Assembly (NCBI GenBank): GCA_947254705.1
Contig: CAMYCX010000075.1
Location: 1-5,420, forward strand
Length of the DNA stretch: 5,420 nt
From: an uncultured Veillonellaceae bacterium
GTDB lineage: Bacteria; Bacillota; Negativicutes; Veillonellales; Negativicoccaceae
Direction of reading: 5' to 3'
In this document: in pieces, positions 1 to 4,363 of the stretch
How positions within the stretch are numbered: the first letter of the stretch is position 1
How the letters are laid out: each line of letters starts with the position of its first letter
Notes under the pieces: model-generated
Told to the model about the DNA's origin: nothing
The model's database searches: none
Seen by the model: only the letters and a program-made list of their open reading frames with translations
Translations under genes and position numbers: made by a program

Positions 1-12
1 ACCCATAAGGTT
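1..12 (+). other. Probable i5 index remnant upstream of the adapter
   Basis: In a finished Nextera library the read-1 tail is preceded by the i5 index and, before that, the flow-cell oligo ending in ...ACAC. Here positions 3-12 (CCATAAGGTT) would be a 10-base index and positions 1-2 (AC) the last two bases of the flow-cell oligo. The layout fits a 10-base dual-index design. I cannot check the index against a list, so the identity is inferred from position alone. Confidence 0.6.
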
Positions 13-45
13 TCGTCGGCAGCGTCAGATGTGTATAAGAGACAG
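13..45 (+). other. Illumina Nextera (Tn5) read-1 adapter left on contig end
   Basis: Positions 13-26 read TCGTCGGCAGCGTC, the Nextera read-1 primer tail, and 27-45 read AGATGTGTATAAGAGACAG, the 19-base Tn5 mosaic end. The two lie back to back exactly as in the commercial tagmentation adapter. This is library DNA, not genome. True genomic sequence begins at 46, where the mosaic end is joined to the insert. A natural Tn5 insertion is excluded because the primer tail is an engineered sequence that does not occur next to transposon ends in nature. Confidence 0.98.
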
Positions 46-47
46 AT

Positions 48-1007
48 ACATGCCTGGTCGATTACAACTGTGCGGCGGAATTGATGTTTGATTTGGCGGC
101 GGATGATCGCGGTAAGCCGATGGTAGAACTGTTGTCCGATGTTCGTTGGCGAACGGGGATATTGACGAGTACGCCGGCGGAAGATACGACGCGTCTGCTG
201 GAGTGTGACGGGCGGGTATATCGGCTGATTGTGCGACCGATCCGTGATGCGCAGGGGCAACCGAATCGCTTGATCGTCTTGCGGGATACGACGACAGCGT
301 ATACGGCAGAGCAACAGCGACGTGAATTTACGGCCAACGTGTCGCATGAGTTGAATACCCCGCTGACAGCGATACACGGTTTTGCCGAGTTGCTCTATAA
401 CGGAATGTACAAGAGCAATGCCGAGGTCAAAAACTTTGCGCAACGTATGTTGACAGAATCCGAACGCTTGCTGGAGCTGATTCGAACAGTGATGCGTTTA
501 TCGCGGATCGAAGAAGATCCGGACCGTGAGCATCGCAAGCGAGTTTCACTGCGGGTTCTGGCGGAGCAGGCGCGGGATTTGCTGGAACGGAGTATCGAAG
601 AAAAACGAATTACTTTCCGTCTTTTCGGCGGAGAAGGATATTTGTGGGGGGATCCCCTGCTATTGTACGAGATGGTATTGAATTTACTCGACAATGCAGT
701 CAAGTACAACCGACAGGGCGGTTGTGTTGAAGTGCGGATTGAAAGCACGGCGGAGGCGGTACATTTTACGGTGCGCGACAGCGGTATCGGCATCAGCAAG
801 GAACAGCAGGAACAAGTGTTTCAACGCTTTTACCGAGCGGATGCGGCCCGTTCGAAAGAGGTGGAAGGATCAGGGCTGGGGTTGGCAATTGTCAAACATA
901 TCGTTCGTCGACACGACGGTACGATTACGTTGACGAGTACGGCGAATACGGGTACAACGATGCACGTTACGCTGCCGGTCCGGTCGCCGATCATGTTAAT
1001 GGAATAA
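48..1007 (+). CDS. Sensor histidine kinase, C-terminal part (5' truncated)
   Basis: This is the cytoplasmic part of a two-component sensor kinase that autophosphorylates on a histidine and passes the phosphate to a response regulator. The frame is open back to the adapter junction, so the TTG at 81 is not a real start. The first visible residues (LVDYNCAAELMF) resemble a PAS-domain strand. The HisKA H-box FTANVSHELNTPLTAI has its histidine at 345-347 (fragment residue 100), with Asn where Lys or Arg is common. The HATPase_c domain follows: N-box NLLDNAVKYN, G1 box DSGIGI (777-794), F-box FQRFYRAD and G2 box GSGLGLAI. The fragment has 319 residues. Missing N-terminal parts would be expected to hold membrane spans and the sensor. 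The domain order is that of the PhoR/ResE/WalK group, but the partner regulator and signal are outside the window, so no symbol is given. Confidence 0.93.
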   Translation, partial: TCLVDYNCAAELMFDLAADDRGKPMVELLSDVRWRTGILTSTPAEDTTRLLECDGRVYRLIVRPIRDAQGQPNRLIVLRDTTTAYTAEQQRREFTANVSHELNTPLTAIHGFAELLYNGMYKSNAEVKNFAQRMLTESERLLELIRTVMRLSRIEEDPDREHRKRVSLRVLAEQARDLLERSIEEKRITFRLFGGEGYLWGDPLLLYEMVLNLLDNAVKYNRQGGCVEVRIESTAEAVHFTVRDSGIGISKEQQEQVFQRFYRADAARSKEVEGSGLGLAIVKHIVRRHDGTITLTSTANTGTTMHVTLPVRSPIMLME

Positions 1008-1029
1008 AAAAGAGACGGTCGGCTCTTTT
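1008..1029 (+). terminator. Weak hairpin directly after the kinase gene
   Basis: AAAAGAG (1008-1014) can pair with CTCTTTT (1023-1029) around an 8-base loop, starting at the base after the kinase stop codon. The right arm supplies a short U-run. The stem has only three G-C pairs, so termination here is probably partial. The stronger hairpin at 1133-1168 is the more convincing end of the transcript. Confidence 0.4.
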
Positions 1030-1132
1030 ACATGGTTGGCACATGTTCTTTCGGCCGCAGTGCCGGGAATGACGAAACGAGCCGCCGAGGCGGTATATGC
1101 GTTTTTACATGCATCGGCGGAAGAAAAACAAC

Positions 1133-1168
1133 AAATGACACATTCGTGATAGCGGATGTGTCATTTTT
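1133..1168 (+). terminator. Strong intrinsic terminator
   Basis: AAATGACACATTCG (1133-1146) pairs with CGGATGTGTCATTT (1153-1166) over 14 bases with a single G-U pair, around the loop TGATAG. The run of five T at 1164-1168 follows. It most likely ends transcripts from the kinase side. The A-rich sequence before the left arm (AAGAAAAACAAC) means it could also work weakly on the opposite strand. Confidence 0.88.
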
Positions 1169-1209
1169 GATGCCTAATCGTTGCCGTTACCAAGCGATCC
1201 GATCGAGGT

Positions 1210-1249
1210 ATGATGTATACATGCATCATGTGCCGAAATCGCATGCATA
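1210..1249. repeat. Palindromic and repeated ATGCAT motifs before the promoter (operator candidate)
   Basis: ATGATG (1210-1215) and CATCAT (1224-1229) form an inverted repeat with an 8-base spacer. CATGCAT occurs at 1220-1226 and again at 1242-1248, 22 bases apart and thus on one face of the helix, immediately before the -10 box. ACATGCATC at 1219-1227 is also found identically at 1107-1115. This could be a regulator site for the aminotransferase gene. No known regulator is recognised. Confidence 0.35.
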
Positions 1250-1252
1250 GTA

Positions 1253-1261
1253 TGCTATAAT
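1253..1261 (+). promoter_or_regulatory. Extended -10 promoter of the aminotransferase gene
   Basis: TGCTATAAT is an extended -10 element: TG at 1253-1254, one base, then a perfect TATAAT at 1256-1261. No good -35 hexamer lies at the right distance (TGCCGA at 1231-1236 and CCGAAA at 1233-1238 are poor), which is common when the TG extension is present. Transcription would begin near 1268, leaving a leader of about 25 nt before the start codon at 1293. Confidence 0.75.
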
Positions 1262-1292
1262 GATAGAAACTATCGGAAAAGGGGCGAGCAAT

Positions 1293-2540
1293 ATGATGAG
1301 TATGGCAGCACCGCAGGCATTCGGCAAAAAATCCAATGATGTGATTTTCGGTGCCAGCGCCGCCGCACAAGCGGCCGTTGCAAAATACGGCGCCGCCGCG
1401 GTCACCAATGCGACCATCGGGGCGATTTTGGATGAAGAGGAAACGTTGGTCTGTTTGCCGACGGTCGAACGGGCGTATCGGGCATTGTCCGTACAGGATA
1501 TTATTGCGTATGCGCCGATTTCCGGTCTGCCGGCGTTTTTGGAACGGGTATGCGACCGCTGCTTCGGCGATTCACGGCCGGATGCGGAAGTGGCCGCAGT
1601 AGCGACGGCCGGCGGCACGGGGGTCATTCACCATGTCGTACACAATTATACGGAGCCGGGCGACACCGTCTTGACGGGCGACTGGTTTTGGGGTGCATAT
1701 CGTACATTGTGTGAGGACAATCAGCGTCGCTTGGCGACATTTACGTTGTTTACGGACGAGTTGACCTTTCATCATGAGGACTTTGCTCGTGCCGTTCGTG
1801 AAATAGCCGCGACACAGCGACAGGTACCGGTGATTTTGAATACGCCGGCACATAACCCGACAGGGTATAGTCTGACAAATGATGACTGGGATCGGGTGCT
1901 GGCGTTGCTGACCGAAGTGGCACAGGAACCGGACAAGCGGGTGATACTCGTTGTCGATGCAGCCTATCTCGATTTTGCGGGCGAAGGTGATGATGCACGG
2001 CAATTTTTCCGAAAATTCGGCGGCTTGCCGGAAAATATATTGGTGATTGTGGCATACAGTATGTCCAAGGGATTTACGATGTACGGGCAACGTGTCGGTG
2101 CGATGATCGGCATCAGTTCTTCGGCTGATGTGATCCGGGAATTTCGTGAAATCAACCAGGTAACCGGTCGGGCAACATGGTCCAATATTAGCCGCGCACC
2201 GATGCAGGTGTTGGTCAACATCAGCGAAGATCCTGCTATGCTGGCTTCTTTCCGTCAGGAACAGGCAGAGTATTTTGCGATGATTCGCGAACGGGCGGAG
2301 ATCTTTATGACGGAAGCGGCGGCAGTCGGATTGCGGGTCTTGCCGTATCGGGCGGGATTTTTTATCAGCGTTCCGACACCTCATGCCAAAGCGGTGTGTG
2401 AACGGTTGCATGAAGACCGTATTTTCCTTGTTCCCTTGCAGGCGGGAGTACGCATCGCCGTGTGTGCCGTGCCGAAGAAAAAGATTCGCGGAATTGCCGC
2501 CAAACTGGCAGCGGCATTGAAAGAAACGGAAAACAGTTGA
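1293..2540 (+). CDS. PLP-dependent class I/II aminotransferase (aspartate/aromatic type)
   Basis: A cytoplasmic fold-type I aminotransferase that moves an amino group between an amino acid and a 2-oxo acid. It has 415 residues, close to the usual 390-410. Visible signatures are the phosphate-binding TAGGTG loop (residues 105-110), DWFWGAY (a tryptophan at 131 or 133 likely stacks on PLP), HNPTG with Asn188, DAAYLDF with Asp222 and Tyr225, SMSKGFTMYGQRVG with the Schiff-base Lys259, and the carboxylate-binding Arg387 in GVRIAV. These numbers nearly coincide with E. coli AspC (Asp222, Tyr225, Lys258, Arg386), and the S-x-SK-x-F-x-x-Y-x-x-RVG form points to the AspC/TyrB-like subgroup. Substrate cannot be fixed from sequence. 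The start at 1293 is chosen because AAAAGGGGCGAG (1277-1288) is a suitable ribosome binding site; ATG 1296 is an alternative. ATG 1260 lies in the -10 box and is rejected. Confidence 0.92.
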   Translation: MMSMAAPQAFGKKSNDVIFGASAAAQAAVAKYGAAAVTNATIGAILDEEETLVCLPTVERAYRALSVQDIIAYAPISGLPAFLERVCDRCFGDSRPDAEVAAVATAGGTGVIHHVVHNYTEPGDTVLTGDWFWGAYRTLCEDNQRRLATFTLFTDELTFHHEDFARAVREIAATQRQVPVILNTPAHNPTGYSLTNDDWDRVLALLTEVAQEPDKRVILVVDAAYLDFAGEGDDARQFFRKFGGLPENILVIVAYSMSKGFTMYGQRVGAMIGISSSADVIREFREINQVTGRATWSNISRAPMQVLVNISEDPAMLASFRQEQAEYFAMIRERAEIFMTEAAAVGLRVLPYRAGFFISVPTPHAKAVCERLHEDRIFLVPLQAGVRIAVCAVPKKKIRGIAAKLAAALKETENS

Positions 2541-2565
2541 CAGACGAATAAAAATATGATATACT
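2537..2565 (+). promoter_or_regulatory. Near-consensus promoter of the infC operon
   Basis: The -35 is a perfect TTGACA (2537-2542), the spacer is 17 bases, and the -10 is TATACT (2560-2565) with an extending TG at 2557-2558. This is a strong housekeeping-sigma promoter. The -35 overlaps the aminotransferase stop codon TGA (2538-2540), so gene and promoter are fused without spare bases. Transcription should start at about 2571-2573. Confidence 0.93.
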
Positions 2566-2576
2566 GGCTGAGTAAT

Positions 2577-2694
2577 TGAATCAAGCAGAAGTCATCCGCT
2601 TCTCACCTTACACAACACTACGGTCGTTACTAAGGTTACAGCATCGGAAGTAACGGGTGGCGCATGTCATCCGTTTTTTATTTGACTTGATTCA
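2577..2694. repeat. 9-base inverted repeat closing the infC leader
   Basis: TGAATCAAG (2577-2585), a few bases after the predicted transcription start, is perfectly complementary to CTTGATTCA (2686-2694), just after the terminator T-run. In full-length transcripts the 5' end could therefore pair with sequence downstream of the attenuator and enclose the whole leader in one domain. Confidence 0.6.
2652..2679 (+). terminator. Attenuator terminator in the infC leader
   Basis: AACGGGTGGC (2652-2661) pairs with GTCATCCGTT (2666-2675), ten pairs with two G-U, around the four-base loop GCAT. A T-run follows to 2679 (six T in total from 2674). It sits between a strong promoter and infC and would abort transcription unless its left arm is captured by the upstream GTCATCCG copy. 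Confidence 0.85.
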
Positions 2695-2707
2695 CACGAT
2701 GTATATC

Positions 2708-2724
2708 GGGAGGTGAATAATATT
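2708..2724 (+). promoter_or_regulatory. infC ribosome binding site with AUU start codon
   Basis: GGGAGGTGA at 2708-2716 precedes the ATT start at 2722-2724. IF3 discriminates against AUU, so this start is expected to be used less when IF3 is plentiful. That feedback is established for E. coli and inferred here. Confidence 0.85.
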
Positions 2725-3237
2725 AGTAAAGAAGCCCGCATTAATGAGCAAATCCGCGTTCGCGAAATTCGACTGGTCGGTGCCAACGGTGAACAGTTGG
2801 GCGTGATCAGTACGCAGGAAGCGATGGAGATGGCGGCGGAGCAGCAACTTGATCTGGTTGAAGTCGCTCCGACGGCACGTCCGCCGGTTTGCAAATTGAT
2901 GAATTATGGCAAGTACCGCTATGAACAACAAAAGCGGGAAAAAGAAGCGAAGAAAAAGCAAAAAGTCGTCATGCTCAAAGAAGTCAAGTTGCGCCCGAAT
3001 ATCGAGGATCACGACTTCTATGTAAAAATGAAAAATGCCCGCCGCTTTATTGCGGACGACAGTAAAGTCAAAGTGACGATTATGTTCCGCGGTCGTGAAC
3101 TCAGCCATCCGGAGTTGGGAGAAAAACTGCTGGTGCGGTTTGCGCACGAGATGGAAGATGTCGCGATGCAGGAAAAAGGTCCGAAATTGGAAGGTCGCAA
3201 CATGACAATGATGTTGGTACCGAAAGTGGAAAAATAA
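2722..3237 (+). CDS. infC: Translation initiation factor IF-3
   Basis: IF3 binds the 30S subunit, keeps it from joining 50S too early and checks the start codon and initiator tRNA. It has 171 residues, usual for the family. The N-terminal domain starts with SKEARINEQIRVREIRLVG and includes AMEMAAEQQLDLVEV and PPVCKLMNYGKYRYE. A lysine-rich linker helix follows (KREKEAKKKQKVV), then the C-terminal domain with KEVKLRPNIEDHDFYVK, VTIMFRGREL and a GRNMTMMLVPK-type end. The start is ATT at 2722: it lies 8 bases after the ribosome binding site GGGAGGTGA (2708-2716) and gives the normal N-terminus. A GTG at 2713 is in frame but lies within the ribosome binding site. AUU is the classic infC start and is the basis of IF3 self-control in E. 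coli. First gene after the attenuator. Confidence 0.97.
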   Translation: MSKEARINEQIRVREIRLVGANGEQLGVISTQEAMEMAAEQQLDLVEVAPTARPPVCKLMNYGKYRYEQQKREKEAKKKQKVVMLKEVKLRPNIEDHDFYVKMKNARRFIADDSKVKVTIMFRGRELSHPELGEKLLVRFAHEMEDVAMQEKGPKLEGRNMTMMLVPKVEK

Positions 3238-3248
3238 GGAGGCTTATC

Positions 3249-3446
3249 ATGCCGAAGATTAAAACTCGTCGCGCGGCAGCCAAACGTTTCAAGAAAACGG
3301 GCTCCGGCGAATTTAAACGCAGTAAAGCGTTCAAAAGCCATATTTTGGAAAAGAAGACACATAAACGGAAACGTAATTTACGGAAAGCAGCACTGGTCAG
3401 CAAATCTGATCATAAACGCATTTCGCGGTTGTTGCCGCACGCATAA
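3249..3446 (+). CDS. rpmI: 50S ribosomal protein L35 (bL35)
   Basis: A small, very basic protein of the large ribosomal subunit. It has 65 residues, the normal length, beginning PKIKTRRAAAKRFKKTGSG and continuing with FKRSKAFKSHILEKKT and KRKRNLRKAALVS, all typical for bL35. The ribosome binding site AAGGAGG (3236-3242) overlaps the infC stop codon, so translation of the two genes is likely coupled. It is the middle gene of the conserved infC-rpmI-rplT unit. Confidence 0.97.
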   Translation: MPKIKTRRAAAKRFKKTGSGEFKRSKAFKSHILEKKTHKRKRNLRKAALVSKSDHKRISRLLPHA

Positions 3447-3461
3447 TGAGGAGGAAGTAAC

Positions 3462-3812
3462 ATGGCCAGAGTCAAAGTCGGCGTAACCGCACGGAAACGT
3501 CATAAAAAAATCTTAAAACTTGCCAAAGGATATCGCGGTGCACGTCATCGCCAGTTTAAAAAAGCCAATGAATCGGTGATGCATTCGCTGGCGTATGCAC
3601 ATCGTGACCGTCGTCAGAAAAAACGCGATTTCCGCAAACTGTGGATTGCCCGTATTAACGCGGCAGCTCGCTTGAACGGAACGACATACAGCCGTCTGAT
3701 CGCGGGATTGAACAAGGCCGGTGTGGAAATTAACCGGAAGATGCTCTCGGACTTGGCGATTCAAGATCCGGCCGCATTCACCAAGCTAGTGGATGTCGCG
3801 AAAAACGCGTAA
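3462..3812 (+). CDS. rplT: 50S ribosomal protein L20 (bL20)
   Basis: L20 binds 23S rRNA early in large-subunit assembly and in several bacteria also binds the leader of its own operon to limit expression. It has 116 residues, the usual length. The N-terminal extension ARVKVGVTARKRHKKILKLA and the segment KGYRGARHRQFKKANE are hallmarks, followed by the globular part with DRRQKKRDFRKLWIARINAA and NGTTYSRLIAGLNKAG. The ribosome binding site is AGGAGG (3449-3454), just after the rpmI stop. As the product of the third gene it is the natural candidate regulator of the attenuator at 2572-2707. No clear intrinsic terminator follows it. Confidence 0.97.
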   Translation: MARVKVGVTARKRHKKILKLAKGYRGARHRQFKKANESVMHSLAYAHRDRRQKKRDFRKLWIARINAAARLNGTTYSRLIAGLNKAGVEINRKMLSDLAIQDPAAFTKLVDVAKNA

Positions 3813-3853
3813 CACCTGCAGATCCCACAGAGTGGATAACCTCGGCGGAAGAA

Positions 3854-3883
3854 TTGACAGTACGGCGGGGGATATGGTAAAGT
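3854..3883 (+). promoter_or_regulatory. Promoter of the rpmG-secE-nusG-rplK unit
   Basis: The -35 is a perfect TTGACA (3854-3859). After 18 bases comes TAAAGT (3878-3883) with an extending TG at 3875-3876. A second extended -10, TGGTATAAG at 3888-3896, has a better hexamer but no -35. Start would be near 3890 for the first and near 3903 for the second. The position between two ribosomal gene groups supports a separate promoter. Confidence 0.7.
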
Positions 3884-3898
3884 TAATTGGTATAAGTA

Positions 3899-3920
3899 CG
3901 GGGCAAATCCCCGATTTTAT
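3899..3920 (+). promoter_or_regulatory. GC hairpin in the rpmG leader
   Basis: CGGGG (3899-3903) and CCCCG (3909-3913) form a five-pair all-G-C stem around CAAAT, followed by ATTTTAT. It lies about 10 nt after the predicted transcription start and before the rpmG ribosome binding site GAGGTG (3928-3933). The U-run is broken and short, so it may be a weak terminator for read-through from rplT, a 5'-end stabilising hairpin, or an attenuator. I cannot decide between these. Confidence 0.5.
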
Positions 3921-3939
3921 AGTGAGCGAGGTGTGAATT

Positions 3940-4089
3940 ATGCGCAACGCGGTAACACTTGCGTGCACGGAATGCAAGCAGCGCAACTACCAGACGAACA
4001 AGAATAAAAAGAACAACGCAGAGCGTCTGGAAATGAACAAGTATTGCAAATTCTGTAAACAACACACATTGCATCGAGAAACGAAATAA
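3940..4089 (+). CDS. rpmG: 50S ribosomal protein L33 (bL33), zinc-binding form
   Basis: A 49-residue large-subunit protein, normal for bL33, starting MRNAVTLACTECKQRNY and ending HTLHRETK. Two CxxC pairs (Cys9/Cys12 and Cys36/Cys39) make the zinc ribbon, so this is the cysteine-containing (C+) form; many bacteria also keep a cysteine-free copy made under zinc shortage. The ribosome binding site is GAGGTG at 3928-3933. Its place directly before secE is the standard arrangement; no tRNA-Trp lies between the two genes here. Confidence 0.96.
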   Translation: MRNAVTLACTECKQRNYQTNKNKKNNAERLEMNKYCKFCKQHTLHRETK

Positions 4090-4132
4090 GTTTTTCATGT
4101 AAGTTGACGGAATGAAGTAAACGGAGGATACG

Positions 4133-4351
4133 ATGGCGAGTCAAAACACAGCAGCAGTGCAAAAAGGCGGCATCACTTCTTTCTTTCGCGGCGTCAAGCA
4201 GGAAATGAAAAAGGTCCAATGGCCGACTAAACAGGAATTGGTACGCTATACGATTGTCGTATTTATTACAGTCATCTTCATTTCCTTTATTATCATGGCG
4301 GTAGATTTCGTATTTATGGAAATCTTCAAACTGTTTTCCAAGTTAGTCTGA
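4133..4351 (+). CDS. secE: Preprotein translocase subunit SecE
   Basis: SecE clamps the SecY channel in the cytoplasmic membrane and is essential for protein export. It has 72 residues, the short single-span form usual outside Gammaproteobacteria. An amphipathic cytoplasmic helix FFRGVKQEMKKVQWPTKQEL (residues 17-36) contains the conserved KKVxWPTKQE signature, followed by one membrane span at about 39-58 (YTIVVFITVIFISFIIMAV). The ribosome binding site is ACGGAGG upstream of 4133. It is 12 bases from nusG, the near-universal secE-nusG pairing. Confidence 0.97.
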   Translation: MASQNTAAVQKGGITSFFRGVKQEMKKVQWPTKQELVRYTIVVFITVIFISFIIMAVDFVFMEIFKLFSKLV

Positions 4352-4363
4352 CGGGAGGACAGT

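Larger units (their letters stand above)
2572..2707 (+). promoter_or_regulatory. Structured infC leader, probable L20-responsive attenuator
   Basis: The region between promoter and infC holds several mutually exclusive pairings. The upstream copy of GTCATCCG (2591-2598) plus CTTC (2599-2602) can pair with GAAG (2647-2650) and CGGGTGGC (2654-2661), leaving UAA (2651-2653) bulged: an antiterminator of 12 pairs including two G-U. A local hairpin AGAAG/CTTCT (2587-2591, 2599-2603) would instead show TCATCCG in its loop. Inside lies ACCTTA/TAAGGT (2605-2610, 2631-2636) enclosing a small stem capped by a C(UACG)G tetraloop (2618-2623). The competing terminator is at 2652-2679. L20, encoded by the third gene, is known to control infC operons this way in Bacillus subtilis; assignment here is by position and architecture. 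Confidence 0.75.

Noticed and set aside
27..45. Tn5 mosaic end as a sign of a natural transposon insertion
   Set aside because: It is preceded directly by the synthetic read-1 tail TCGTCGGCAGCGTC, so it is an adapter, not a mobile element.
395..799. 134-residue open frame on the minus strand
   Set aside because: It is antisense to the HisKA/HATPase region of the kinase and has no family signature.
1030..1132. Known riboswitch (cobalamin, lysine, glycine, THF, guanidine) in the kinase-aminotransferase gap
   Set aside because: Short look-alikes such as GGGAA and GCCGAGG are present, but none of the full conserved cores is there, and the following terminator stands about 85 bases before the promoter of the next gene.
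1032..1250. 72-codon plus-strand frame between kinase and aminotransferase
   Set aside because: It reads through the strong terminator and the operator-like repeats, has no ribosome binding site and shows no protein-like pattern.
1572..2411. 279-residue open frame on the minus strand
   Set aside because: It lies wholly opposite the aminotransferase, has no ribosome binding site or recognisable domain, and its composition (many His, Arg, Cys) is that of a shadow frame.
3822..3836. ATCCCAC/GTGGAT hairpin after rplT as a terminator
   Set aside because: The stem is short with a bulged C and a three-base loop, and no T-run follows.
4104..4109. TTGACG between rpmG and secE as a -35 box
   Set aside because: No -10 hexamer lies at suitable distance in the 43-base gap, and secE has an ordinary operon position.
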